A stretch of 64,000 bases of DNA, taken from Sitta carolinensis (taxonomy: Eukaryota; Chordata; Aves; Passeriformes; Sittidae). The notes under the pieces are model-generated. The model did no database searches, was not told the origin of the DNA, and saw only the letters and a program-made list of their open reading frames with translations. Where the stretch lies: assembly GCA_032173965.1 (NCBI GenBank), contig CM063292.1, positions 4,106,001 to 4,170,000 on the forward strand, in the 5' to 3' direction. The position numbers were made by a program, and so were the translations under genes. Of the stretch, positions 23,801 through 36,540 are shown piece after piece; the first letter of the stretch is position 1; every line of letters starts with the position of its first letter.

Positions 23801-25839
23801 CCATTATGAGGAAGTGAATATTCTTATTTCTGCCTTGTTTTTAGCTCTGCGTGGTGACAGATGGGCTTTAGACCTGAGTTCTGGGACCTACTTACATTAG
23901 GCAAAGGACTTGTCAGATGGAATATTTATACTTTTTCTAGTTTCTGAAATATTTCAGAACTTGTTTATTTTCAAACAAGAAGAAATAAAGTGTAAGCTCT
24001 CATAGCTCAGGGGTGTGGGGAAGTATTTTAAAGACATGTTTACAAAAATTCATGCTTTTTGAATTTGAAATTCAGTGCTCTGGATGTCATAGGACCCAGT
24101 TATAAGCCCCTTTAAAGTAACCACAGAAGTATTAAGATTGCAAATTCCACATGAACAAGAAAACAGCATCCATGTAAACCACCCACTGTCCAAAGACAGT
24201 AATATTCAAATTGGAGCTGTGAGTTTTAGTGAGAACAAGTAAAACCAAACTTTCCAGCTCTGGGTGAAACATCATCCTCTTGGGTAGAGGTTCATCCTCT
24301 TGTTTAATCTGATGATGCAAAAAATAAAATCAGACCAAACCAGAAACACCAGTGAACACACAGATTTTCCCTTTGAGGTGGCTAATCCCAATTTAAAAGA
24401 ACACAAAAAACAATCCCATATCTCCTTCCTGCACTGCCCAAATCCTTGCGGGCCTCCTGGGGCACATGACTGCACTTGTGAGCCCTTACAGGCACACACC
24501 ACGTTTATTTGTGTCCTCAATAAAGTAAAGAAAAATAGAAAACACAAAGACCTACAAGCCCTCTCTATCCCCTTCGACATTATCCTTTATATTTCCACAA
24601 GGCCCAAGTAAATAGCTTGAGTTCCCTGGCATAATTCACCTCACTAACACTTATTTACATAATAAAACCCAGCTCATGTTTTTAGTGAGATAATTAAATA
24701 CAGAAAAAGGAAAAAAATAAAAAAATCCTTCCAGTCCAGGCAGTCAGCAGTGTTCTCTGCAACCTGAACATGATCCTTGGCCAGGGCACAAAATGAAGAG
24801 GCCAGATGAGCAGAGATTGTGTCCAGCCTCAGCTGCTCACACCTGGGGGGTTCCAGGGAACTGAGCTGGGCTTTTACCTGTGATGCATAAACCCTTCACA
24901 CTTCATCTTGAAAGCTTATTTTCTTGAAGCATGAGGTTTAGTCCTAAAAAAAGGACTGTGTTTAATTACACTACAATGGATGGATTTGAAGCAAAGCTCT
25001 GAATAATGGAACTTTATCCTCCTGCAAACAAGAGAGCCGACACAATGTTTTCAATATTATAAATCCTGCTGTGCTGCCAAACTCATAATAAGGCATTCTT
25101 AGAGGGAAGTCTAATGATGGGGGGAAAAATACATTTTTTTTGCCTTACATGAGATCATAAATTTTCTCAGAATCACATCTAAACAGTAAGGCACTACCTG
25201 CAGGAAAATAAATTACCATAAAGTTGTTATGTTGGTTTAGGGTGGGGCTTTTTTTTGTAACCTGATACAGATTAGTGGGGGTTTTTTTAATATTGCATTA
25301 AAGGCAGGTATTAGAGCAGAGCTTTTAACACAAGCAGTTTGAAATGTGTGGAAAACAGCTTTGGTGAAAGATTCCTCTCAGGCTCCTGCCTGTTGGATTT
25401 GTTTAAATGCTTCAAATAAATTCATATCTGGTTAATGCTGAAGTCTACAAATACACAATGACACTTTGTTGTACAATTTTGAAGGGTAAGTTGTATCTGC
25501 CAAGAATAAACCCAGTGTATTAAGAGATCATGTTGAAAAAAATCAAAGTTTCCTATTTCCCTTTCTAGATATGAAAGTATGTTTTGGTTCCTTTGGAGGG
25601 AGAAGAAACTCTTTGTTTTCTTCTTCTAAGTATAAAGCCTTTGGACACTAACCCAAATCTTAGTAGTGGAACAACTGAGCAAGAAGAAAGTGCTTCAAGA
25701 CAACAGAAAAAGAGCTTTTTCCTTATTATTTTTACATTGTGGAACCCAGAATGTCCCTTTTTCTCACCATCCAGGAGGAGATAAACACAACAATTTGCAG
25801 CGTGTTCACAATATTCCTAGGGATTACTAAGTCACTCAC
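20831..25839. other. Non-coding stretch, nothing assigned
   Basis: AT-rich with scattered short frames. 22620-22790 is locally GC-rich and open on the plus strand without any splice context. No CR1, LTR or structural RNA was recognised. Confidence 0.45.
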
Positions 25840-26320
25840 CTTCAGTTTGCCATTTAATTACACACACAAAAGTGTTTATTGACTAATGTACTTCTCTGTT
25901 ATGAACAATTAATTGATGTGACTAGTCCAGCATGAAAATCTCCCCCTGCACCGAGGCACAGAGACAATTAATGTCTCAGGGAGATCCACGTGGAGGTTAA
26001 ACTGACTTTGGGGTATCTTATACTACTGTTGTTAGGCCACGGAATTGCTCAACCAATGCTGCTTCCAGATAAAACAGAATTCCTGAGAGCACGAGGCTTT
26101 CAAAACAGAAATCCTCCCCTCACCCCTGAAAGCTCCCCAGCAGATATCTCATGCCACAGCAGGACTCACTGTGCACCAAGACCAAGAGTGCTGGGCAGGC
26201 TCAGCACTTGCCCTGCTCTGTCAGTGCTTCTCTGGGCTCTAATGAGCAAATTACCCTCTGCTCTAATGACTGTAATGAATTAAATCATGCTTTGATAATG
26301 AAATGCTCCCTTCTAGGTCT
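25840..26320. promoter_or_regulatory. Possible conserved non-coding element
   Basis: 'gaacaattaattgatgtgac' and 'gacaattaatgtctcag' on the left and 'ctctaatgactgtaatgaat' plus 'aatcatgctttgataatg' on the right are rich in TAAT cores. A perfect minus-strand donor (ggtgagtgac, at 25837-25842) adjoins the left end, but every frame upstream of it is closed, so any exon there would be non-coding. Confidence 0.25.
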
Positions 26321-27639
26321 GAGGGATAAATCATACTTCGTACAAGCATCCCAGCACCGCGAGACCTTCCCCTCGAGGCTTGCAGGGCTCAGCAGCCTGG
26401 GGGTGCAGAGGTATAAACAGAAGTGGGGTTCTTGCTCTCTGCTGTGGAGTTTGGGGTTTTCACGGGGCTGCTCCAGTTCCAAGCCCCATGGGCAGCAAGG
26501 CTGGACCTGCTGTGAGTTACAGAGCAGAGCTTTCAGCTGTCTGGCACTGACAGGAAATCTTGTTTCGCTTAGTGACCTTCCAAACAAGACATGGGACAGA
26601 TCAAATTTGAAGTAATAGCTGTGAAAACAAGAACCTGCATTTTTAGAGTGTGTTTTGTCAGAGCTCACTCTGTGCAAGACATCAGGTTGAGAGGATCATG
26701 ACACAACCAGCAAATTCCTATTACCCAATCCTGAGGAGTCACCTTATTCTTGACTTCAAAGAATTTATCTGGACTTTTGCCATGTTTTCCAAGAGAACAG
26801 GATTAGAATCCTAGAAACACAACTAGAGATGAAAGGCTGTGTAGGAATTATCCAAGATCCCTAAAATGAGAGAACAATTGCAGTGAGTGCAATGCCACCA
26901 CAATCTGACAAGTTAGGGATGTGCCTTACAAAGAACTGGTTTTGGTAGGGCTCTGTGGGGAAGGATGTGTGTGAAATGAGTTCACCACAACAGAAAGGAA
27001 ACAATGATTCAAGAATTATTGATTCTGTCCTTTGTATGGGCAGAAAGAAAAATACAGAATTACAAGTATAAAAGAAGAAATACTTAAGAAAGCTTTCTGA
27101 TCTCGATTATTTTGAGAGACCAAGCCTCAAACCAGTATGTCAATCACTAAAGAATAGATTTCTAATAATTATTTTAAAAAGAAACATGATTCTGAATAAT
27201 GCATTAGGGCGAATTATCACAAAGTTTAATTACTGGTCAGAGTGGTTGTAAACAGTTTGTAGTTCAGGGTCAAATTTTCACTTATACCATCTAAATAACA
27301 TGAGGGGGTTGGGCTTTTTTTTTTTTTTTCTACCAAAAGAAAGGACAGCTTCTCCACGAAAAAAAAAGAACTAAAAAATAATGAACTTATCTTTTAAATT
27401 GAATAAATTTTAAAAAAGGTACTAAATATCACAAATTTGTGGGGTTTTGTGATAATCACACTAATAATATGTTAGTTTCATGACACATTGGACTATTAAC
27501 CTAATTCTGTAATTATATTGTTTGAAACACATGGATAAACAAAAGCTATAATCATGACACAACTCTGTGCCATGTTATTATTCCAAAACAGCAAGTCAAA
27601 CATTTAACTCCTAAATAAAAAAAAAACTTTGATTGGGCA
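26321..27639. other. Non-coding stretch with T run
   Basis: Holds a 15-base T run (27315-27329) and AT-rich sequence. The 154-codon plus frame at 26151-26615 and the 130-codon minus frame at 26285-26677 overlap in opposite strands and are probably chance. Confidence 0.4.
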
Positions 27640-28070
27640 TTAAAGGAAGCAGCAGCATCAGGAGAATCAAAGGATTTATTGCAATCATAACCAGATTGAT
27701 AAACTGTTTGTTCTGCTGCCACAAAGCATTCATGTCTGATACATTTAACTCTGACATTTGAGATAAACACAGAGACAAGAAACAGAGACCTCATTTTGTA
27801 TAAAAATACCTTGTACCTTAATCTCACTCGAGGAGCTGATACAGGAGACAAAAGAGCACCGGTCTATCGTATTCCTTTCGAGCAGTTTTTAATTTGGAGC
27901 TGTGCAATTGAATGCCTGTGGACAGACACTTGGGAAGCGTTTCCACGGGAAGATAAGGAAATAGGCAGCGCTTCACAACGGGGTTTGTGAGCAGCTGTGG
28001 GGGAACTTTTGAAGCACTGATGTGATAAAGGTGAAGGCCCCTGTGGAGCAGATCTCAGCCACCTTCCCGT
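27640..28070. promoter_or_regulatory. Possible CpG-retaining conserved element
   Basis: The segment combines 'ggatttattgcaatcataac' with an unusually CpG-retaining part: 'ctcactcgaggagctg', 'gcaccggtctatcgtattcc', 'aagcgtttccacgggaag' and 'cagcgcttcacaacgggg'. CpG is depleted elsewhere in the window, so retention suggests constraint or hypomethylation. No frame or splice pair supports an exon. Confidence 0.3.
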
Positions 28071-28539
28071 GCTAATCTCATTATAAAGGATTGCTCTAAT
28101 AAAAAGAGACTAAATAAAAAGCCAGACTGACAAAACCCAGCTTTCTAAAGTTCAAAACAGGCTTCTTTGTCATTAAATTCCGATGAGAAATAGAATTCTC
28201 ATTGGAGAATGAGAAATACAGAATCTTTCTGTAACATCATCAAGAAGAAAGCCTTCAATAATGAAATGATGCTGTGAGGAAGGGTTGTAGGCACATCTGT
28301 CTCAAAGAGATCAATTCCACAAAAATCAACTCCTTTATGGACCTGAAGCAGAAGAGCCCTCTAGAACCAAAAACTTTTCTTCCTGAGCTATCCAGCTTTG
28401 CCTTGGCTTTTTCATTCATAGTGGACAAGAGAAGTTGGTAGGTTGTAGGAAGCAGCACCAGAAAAACATACTGAAGTATTAAAAAAGATGTTGCTTCAAA
28501 ACTAGAATCGAACCCCACCAAATCTGGCTTCTTTCACAT

Positions 28540-29190
28540 TAGCCGCTTTCAAAAGAATATCTGATTGCATTTTAAAATTCTGCAGCTCCATCGCAGCAGT
28601 TTTGAAACATTTATAAACTCAGCCCGTGTGTGTTCTAATCCCAGCGGCTGGCATAACAACGGCCTGAGGATCCGAGGTTGTCAGGAACAACAAATTGCCA
28701 ACAAGAAACACATCCTGTAAAACACTGCCTGGGCAGTTCATTTAAATTTGAATCTGTATCTCTGTTGTTGGCACCTAGCATTAGTCATGACTTAAACCAT
28801 TAGTAACAGAACGCTCTCCCCTACCTAGCGCCCGGTGCAACAACAAACGCCACTGCCGTATCAGCAGAGAACAGGCTTTTTATCAGTTCGGTTTAAAACT
28901 CTAGTTATTTGTAAAAATAAAACAAAACCACAAAAACCAGGCGGAGTGTGCAGCAATCCTCAAGTGATGCTCTAGCTCCCAGAGCAAGGACAGAAATCAG
29001 AGCAGTAAAGGTGCAGCTGTGCCTGTTGCAGTGATTTTCATGCGCGCTTGGCACGGTGCAGGAGCATCAGCACATGATAAACTACAGTGTTTGCTAGCGG
29101 GGTGGTTTGCATTACAAAGGGAAAACCACGAGGCTTGCTGGGTGTAGGCCACAGCAGTTTTTACTGTCTTGGGGCAGCGTGATTTATGGT
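28540..29190. promoter_or_regulatory. Possible CpG-retaining conserved element or enhancer
   Basis: Across 650 bases there are many CpG against an AT-rich background: 'ccagcggctggcataacaac', 'ggcctgaggatccgagg', 'cctagcgcccggtgcaac', 'cactgccgtatcag' and 'catgcgcgcttggcacggtg'. Interleaved are AT-rich cores such as 'atttaaatttgaatctg'. No open frame fits. The texture is that of a distal regulatory element or a small unmethylated patch. Confidence 0.3.
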
Positions 29191-30396
29191 GCTCCAGCAC
29201 ACACCACTTTATATCTGCTCTAGCAGCTGTGTTTAACAGCCTTCATTTCCCTTCTGCAGAGAAGAAAGCACCCACCAGCCAGTGATGCAGCCAGCGGGGC
29301 ACTGCTGTGCTCATACCTACACCAAACTGATGAAAAAACCCCTTAAAACCCTGGGAGAACCCACTCCCCTAGGGAGACTCAAAAAACCCAACCAAAATGG
29401 ACAGAAATGCAGAGTTTCCACTTAATTCTGGCTTATAAAACACAACAGGGACTCAGTCAGCTCGAGGTCCCTCCAGAGATGATGGCTGTGGCTCTCAGGA
29501 ATGCTAAAATCACTCTCTTATTGTACCCACACTTTCATATTGTGATATCACAATCACTTACAGAGTTCAGGTGCATCTCAATTGGTATCCCAAATTAATT
29601 CTAGAGAAATCTGTACACTTCTTTCATTGATTCTTTATTTCCCCAGTACCAATGGCTAAAGTCTAACGCTGCCAAGTCCAGAGAATTAGGAGCACATGGG
29701 AAGCTTGTGACTCAATGAGAAGCCAAAAAATATAAGCTCTCCTGATTTATCACAATTCTAGTGCCTGGGACATAATAACTTACAAAAGAATGCAATATAA
29801 TCTCTGGCCTACCCCAAAAAGTGGGGCTGATCCTACAAGAGTATTAAACAAAGCTATGGCAAAGCTACAAGATGGATGAGCTGGATTTAAATGACAAAAC
29901 CACAATGACACGTTTTTAATGGCAAACCCACAACTTGCAGTTTTATCAGGGGCTGAACACCCTCTGCATTTTTAACACCTTTTACCCTTTTAAGCAAGTT
30001 CTCCAGAGTTTGGTCCTGATCAGCCTGACTGATTTGAGTTTCATAACAATTCTCCACTCAGAAAGTGATGACAACCTCCACTGATGTCACCGAGATAAAC
30101 TCTTCAAAGCAAACTTTTTATTCTTCCACCCAAAGAAAAAGCTGTATCGTACAGAAGTCTGAGTTATGTTTTTTCCTCCTCTCACTTTGTCTTTTCCTGC
30201 TCTTGGAACACATTTCACCCAATCCAATTACTCCGGCTCTGCCTTACAGGACTGCCAAAGGTGCTGCTTTGGCAGGGTAACCTGGCAGCCTGTCAGGGTT
30301 TTGCCATCCCTGAAGGGAACTCCTTAGCTCCCATAAACTCCCCGTGCTGCCCTCCTGGTTTGGTTTCAGGTTTCTTTTGAACCAAGCTTTAACCTT

Positions 30397-30398
<2 letters not shown>
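29191..30398. other. Non-coding stretch, nothing assigned
   Basis: No repeat or exon was recognised. The bases from about 30240 to 30398, directly before the long A run, are GC-richer and could be the body of a retroposed sequence, but match nothing I know. Confidence 0.4.

Positions 30399-30444
<46 letters not shown>
30399..30444. repeat. Uninterrupted A run, 46 bases
   Basis: Forty-six A lie between 'aaccttgc' and 'taatatatac', the longest homopolymer in the window. It may be the tail of a retroposed transcript whose body ends at about 30398, or slippage expansion. No flanking direct repeat could be confirmed. Confidence 0.95.
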
Positions 30445-30446
<2 letters not shown>

Positions 30447-33400
30447 ATATATACTCACAGTCTGAGTGTAACCACAAATGTGGCTCTTTCCAATAAATAC
30501 TGTATCTGCTCTTTTCTCAAGGTCTCCAGTGGTCACACTTTTGCCTTTTCAGCTTTTAATAAACACCTTTGATTTAGCAAAATGAAGTCAGAAAAGGTAA
30601 TAAAGTGACAGAAAAACCAAGAGGCATAATGCATAAAGAAACCATTCTTAAGAACAGGAATTTTGCCAGTTGTTTGGAACTGTTTGGTTGTTTAATGGAG
30701 ATCCATAAAGTTTTACCCATGCTCAAATATTCACAAGGAAAGCAAGTTAAAACAGAGAGGGAATTAATATATCAAAACTTGGTTCATTTGGGCTTTAGAG
30801 AAAGCAGATATTGGAAGCTGAAAGAATTTTATAAATAAAATTAAGAGTCAATTAAGAATAAAAATTATCTCCTAAAATCTGTTGAACGATAACAAGTGAA
30901 AGGGTGTTAGTAAACAAATAACAAATTTGATCACAACAGACCTGTTAATTTGGAATGGATTCAAATTCACAGCCAAATGAATACATATTCTCAGGCTGAA
31001 TTTTCTTTTAAGTGTCCTGAGATTTTTATTAATTGCTCTGCAAGCAGTGTATGTGTCCCCTAAGGTTTTTCATGTACTTCCTACTCTGCTTATTGGAGAA
31101 TAATTACCAGCTGCCTCTTACTAGCTTGCATTTGTAGCTTTGAAGAAACACACTTTCATATAATATCAAAATGAAAACTGCAACTGTGGCCTCCAAAAGT
31201 AGTTGTTATAATTGCTTCAGAAACCTTGATCAATTTAAAATATGTAGCTCTGCTTTGAACTAATAAGAGTAATTCTAAGCAGAAATATTGAAAGTGTGGT
31301 TCAGATCTGTAGCAAAGGTGATAGGCAGAGAAAACAGAAAAATCTGCAAGAAAGAAAAATCTCTTACTCCATGAGAACAGGATTAAGGAATTGATCTTAA
31401 AATAAGCATAAAGAAAAAAGATATTAAGCTCTAATCCAACACAACTGAACTGAAAAACACGTTGTATTATGCTCATAATCATCTGCATTGTCAAAAATTC
31501 GCTGTGGTGACTGTTTAATATGCACGGCGTATGTTCAAACTCTTTTTGCAAATAAAAAAGTAAATATCTGAATATAATTGCCTTCAGTATACATTAGAAA
31601 CAGCAATTAAGGAGAAAAAAACAAGGTAGGAATCAGTGTTAAAAATACAACAATCTGAAACTCATGAGCTTGGTTCTCAGTTTTACAGTTTCTCCAGATT
31701 AGTTCTGCTGCCCCTCCATTTAAATATTTTATAGAGACCCATCTGCAGAGGGCTGCCTGCCCCACACACTGCCCAATGAACCCTGCTGTTCCTTATGGCT
31801 CAGTGCAGAGCTGCCTCCTGCCCTGTGCTCCTCTGCAAGACAGGACACTTCCCTCCCCTGACTCACAAGTTTCCCAACTCTGCTTACCCTTGAGAATCAC
31901 TCGGGCCTTTTAATAAATGCACTTTATCCTTGCACTGGCTGTGGAACAATTCTGCCATCCATTCTCAAGAGATCATTTCCCAAGCATAAGAAATTCTGCC
32001 CTCCAGAGCTGCTGGGCTGTCCCAGCAGCAGATCAGGATCAGATCCAGTGGCCTGGTTGAATTTTGGCATCTGTTTGTGATACACAGCCATTTGAATGCT
32101 TGGAATATGTCAGAACATTTATCATCATCATCCTCCTCCTCCAGCAGGATCCTGGTTCAGTTACTGCACATTGCAGCAGCTTTTCTTCCTTCTATGGCAA
32201 AAGAGGATTCTGACCCCTGACAAGTTCACCCAGAGATGGCCATTCCCATTTCTCCTGTGCCACAAAGGCCAGGTTCCCACGTCTCTGCCATATTTTCTCT
32301 CTTAAACTTGGACTCACTCTATAACTCTTAACCATCACTGGTTTTATCTGTTTTCAATTTGCTGAGTTTGACACCCAGAAGGTGTCAGCTGTTCCAATGT
32401 GCAAGGTATCCCAGGCAATGCTGCTGCCCTAAATCCTCTTTTCCCTTCAGAAAATAAAGCCAAGATCATGCTGTTGGAACCCCCTTCCTTTCCAGGTCAG
32501 ATGAGGTATGGTCTAGCAGGAGTTGCACTGCTTTTGGAATTTACACTGATTTACAATCCCAAACGCTCAAAGTTCCACAAGCTAACACACATTGTTTTAT
32601 TTATCCCTTCTCTTCGGCAGAATGTGCTGGGCTGATATCCACCCCCGTGATACACAGAATGCTCTGTGTTTCTAACACAGAATTCCTCATCACCAAATTC
32701 CTCCAGGAGGCACCACATTCCAGCGTGGTTTCTCAGTGCTTCCAGTCTCACACTCCCTGTTCTCCTGCTGGGTCTCAGGCAGGTCTCCCCTCTGGTTTGT
32801 GCCCACCTTCCTCCTCAGCAATCCAGGTGGAAGTCCAAAACACTCATCACAACCAAATCCAACATGTGCTGGAGAAACTACAAATAGAAAAATGATGTAC
32901 CCAAAAGAAAACCCACTGTGTGAGAGCACTGAATGCCTTGCTGGTCCAGTCAGAAACTTCTTTTCCAAAAGCAATTTCATTATATAAAAAGCCTCTAGAT
33001 TAACACGTGTTGCAGTGTTTCCTTTATTCCCTTCCACTCCACACCCTGGATGAGTAAGGACCTGGAGGAACGGGCTCCCTGGACAAACTACCCTCAAAGT
33101 GTGGCTTGGAATAAGCAGCCAAAATTCTGGTATTCAGCCCCAACTCTTTGGTTGCTTAAGCTGCCTTGCAGTTGACTGTGCAATGTCAGATTGCCTCACT
33201 CGAATTGCAGAGGAGAAATTTTACCTGACCTTTATCCTTCTGCTCAGTGTTCTCTGTCCTGTAGCTTTTTAATACAATTTAGCACAATTATTTAGAATGA
33301 TTTCACAGCAACACAGAGGCAACATTTTTTTCCTGCAACCTTCTTAAAGTCTTCTAAGATATAAATTAATTTCATGGACGCTAATTCTGCTGAGCTCTCA

Positions 33401-34980
33401 AAAGAAAACATAACCAAGAAAGTTCAACTGCCAAATAGGAAGAACCTCTGCAATTAGAGAACATTCTTACAGGGGGAAAAAAAGCTGAGTTTTCACATAA
33501 ACTTAACTTTGGCATTTTTCACTTGGAAGAATTTACTCTTCACTTAAAAAAGGATTTTCTACTTTAGAATCATACCTTATTGAAAGAGATGGACTCAACA
33601 CACATTTTTGGGACAGAGATCATGTCATATACAAAGAAAATAAAGTGGTTTTGCCTGAACCTGCATTTTATAAAAGTACTGAAGGCTCAAGAATGCTCTG
33701 CTCGAACTGCCCAATAAAGCAAACACTCAGAATACACTATTTTATTTATTTAAACAAAGTTCCCTACCCCTGACAAACCAAAACCAGTTTTCACCCAAAC
33801 AAAAACATTTCCTAACAATGAGTAATTCTGAGTTACTGAATTTCAACTGTCCTCCTACACACCTTGAACTGAGAGCTGCACAAGATTTGTTTTTACAGAA
33901 AGAGAATGGGCATTCTTCTTCCTGCTGCATATAAAAATACCTGTTTTCCTTTTTGTGTTGAAAACTGGTTTGCTTGTTTTGGTTGAGGGTTTTTCCCAAG
34001 ATAAAATAAAACTGAAACTCAATAAAAATACAGACACTGGTTGATGCTGTTTCCAACAACTAAGGAAAAATGTCTCAGATATGAGCGACTAAGAAAACTA
34101 AAAAGTTGACTGCAAGTACTTGGGCAACCTTCACATACCTTTTTTCTTCCACCTATATTAAGTCCATTAAGGTACATTAACTTCAATAATTGCAGATTAT
34201 AATCATAAATCATTTAAGAATGTTTTACAGAATTGTTTTTCCAGTAAAATTTTAAATGCTGATGTTTGTTGGGGTTTTTTAAGGTTAATTCTATTCAAAA
34301 ACTCCAGAGGGGCAGGAGCATTTATTATGATCTGGAATTTACAAATGTACAATTTAATATTCTCATAAGTGCAATAAACATCCCAGTACATGAGGAAGAC
34401 AGAGGAAAGTAATTTACTCTTCTAGAGAGGAAAGTAATTCTTGAAAGGCTTTCAGTATCCATAAAATAGAATTTCCTGATATACAGGAATAATTTCTGTA
34501 ACTCACTAACTTTTAATGAGGATAAATGATGAAATAATTAAGTTGGTGCATGAGAGATTGTATTGATAGGAAAAAACCCTCTGGATTAGAAACAAGTCTT
34601 TGAGCCTCTGTTAAGGCTAATTTTTCTCCCTCCAAATGTCCAACACTCTCAACATCATCCTGTAGAGCAGAACTCAGTTTTAGCCTGACAGAGAGTTACT
34701 ATAAATCTTCAAAATAAAAGAAAAATGGATAAAAACATTCTTAGTGGCTTTGAAATTTTGTTATGTGTTTCATGTCAGCAGTTCTTCCCTGTGTGCTTTG
34801 AAATAAAGTGCCAATTCAGACAGGAAAACCTTACAAAATCTGCACCTTCAGTTCTGCTGACCTCAAGTCAGAATCTCCCTGCTCTGAGATGGCCAGAGCT
34901 ACCACAGATAGAAAACACCTCACAGAAGTCAAAAAACAAATAGACACTTTGAAACTTGATTTAGTTTTCCTAAGTCTCAA
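30445..34980. other. Non-coding stretch, nothing assigned
   Basis: AT-rich, with a GC-richer part at 31740-32900. A 131-codon minus frame at 31156-31551 is long for such AT-rich DNA but has hydrophobic, low-complexity composition and no splice sites. No transposon was recognised. Confidence 0.4.
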
Positions 34981-35029
34981 AAGAAAACAAAACAAAAAAA
35001 AAAAAAAAAAAACAAAAAAAAAAAGAAAT
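34981..35029. repeat. A-rich tract with C interruptions
   Basis: A runs broken by single C and G: aaaacaaaac, then about 19 A, c, then 11 A and g. This is simple low-complexity sequence. Confidence 0.9.
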
Positions 35030-36369
35030 ATTGAACATCTCACTCATGAAACTCGCCCACCAAATGGGGGGTTTGATTAAAAAGTCAAAACAGCAAGAGC
35101 AGTTTGTCTTGTATACATTTCTAAGAGCACATTATCAGAAGAGAGTTGTACACCCTGAGTTAAAAAAAAACCCCTCAGATACAAACAATGCAGTCAGACT
35201 TTTCATTCACAGGGATTCCAAATTAAACACTGGTTCACATACTGCCAAATTTAGAGAGTAATGATAGAGAATCCTCCAGGAAAAAGATTGACTTTTGAGA
35301 AGAGCAGAACAGACTCATGAATGTGCAAAGGGCACTCAGACTTTGTCCACTGTAAGGACTGATCAAGCAGGTTTGGGCAGCACATTCAGCTGTTGACAGA
35401 GCAGGAATTACAGAGTGTTTCTATACTGCAGCTAATTCAGACTGAGGAGCCTTAACCTTACAAATACAGATCAGCTTTTAAAAATTGCTGCAAGCTTTTA
35501 AACTTATTAATGCATGGGCCAGGGCCTGCTGTGCACACACTGCAGCCCAGGAAAACTGAGTTGGCCAAGGCTACCCACATGCTAAATATCCTTGCCAGGC
35601 AGGGACAATGGCCTTGCTCATCTCCAGCAGCTCTGGCTGCTCAGAGCATCAATATTGCTGATCCTCACAGGAGAAACCTGCCAGAAACATGCCTGGCACG
35701 AGCTGCCATTGCCATATGTGCTCAGATCCACTGCCAGGCACACAAACAGCAGCTCTGACCTGAAATGTTGCTAATCCAAGTGGTCAGTCTGGTCTCACTA
35801 GCAGCTACCACGGAATCCATAGAACTACAGCCCCAAAGTGATTAAACAATGCTGAGAGGCTTCGTCTGGATGTCAAAAGTAAGAGTTTGCTCAGGAGTTT
35901 TGGGAGGTTTGAGGGCTGTAAATATGAAAAGGGCTCTTGAGAACAAATTTCAAATGAGTTCTCCTCCAGACACACCAAGCTGGAAGAGAGGCTGCAAGCC
36001 TTTGGAAGGGAGCAGCCCAAGAAAGGGGCTCATTTTCAAAGGAAGGGATTTGACATCTCCTGCTGACTACAGTGGCAAAACACTGCTGTTAATTAGCATC
36101 GGCTGGAGGAACACAGAATATTCTAAACATGACTTTGGTCTAAGTCTTCAAACACTGCCTGATTTATACCCGACAATGTATTTCACACAACATTGTCCAT
36201 TACTCATAAATTAACGTTTACTGCTGCAGAGCCTGTTGGGTTTTTGTTAATAGACACCAACAAGAATGGTAATTAAAGGATGCACTGTTGGGTACTCATT
36301 ACAAACAAAATGCTCCCTTTGATCCTCTCAGGTCCAGAGCCTTCTGAAAAACCTTTATCTCGAGAGGAG
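35030..36369. other. Non-coding stretch, nothing assigned
   Basis: 35500-35770 is GC-richer. Short plus-strand frames there have no splice context or recognisable product. Confidence 0.4.
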
Positions 36370-36540
36370 ATAAAAGCAATGTTTGAGAACCTTTCGACTT
36401 CTCTGCTATCAGCCTTGAAACTTTTTTAGTCGGTTTTTAATGTTTCCCTGTGTAATTAGTAGCACCAGCCTAGAAGCTGATTGACAAGCTACCAGCAGCT
36501 GTTTATACAGCAGGAAAAGCAGAAAATCATAACAGTGTGA
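36370..36540. promoter_or_regulatory. Possible conserved non-coding element
   Basis: 'aacctttcgacttctctgc', 'tttttagtcggtttttaatg', 'ctgtgtaattagtagcacc' and 'agaagctgattgacaagc' mix preserved CpG with TAATTA-type cores. The judgement is by texture only. Confidence 0.22.

Noticed and set aside
25840..25930. Minus-strand exon before a perfect gtgagt donor
   Set aside because: All three frames upstream of the donor contain stops, so it cannot be coding.
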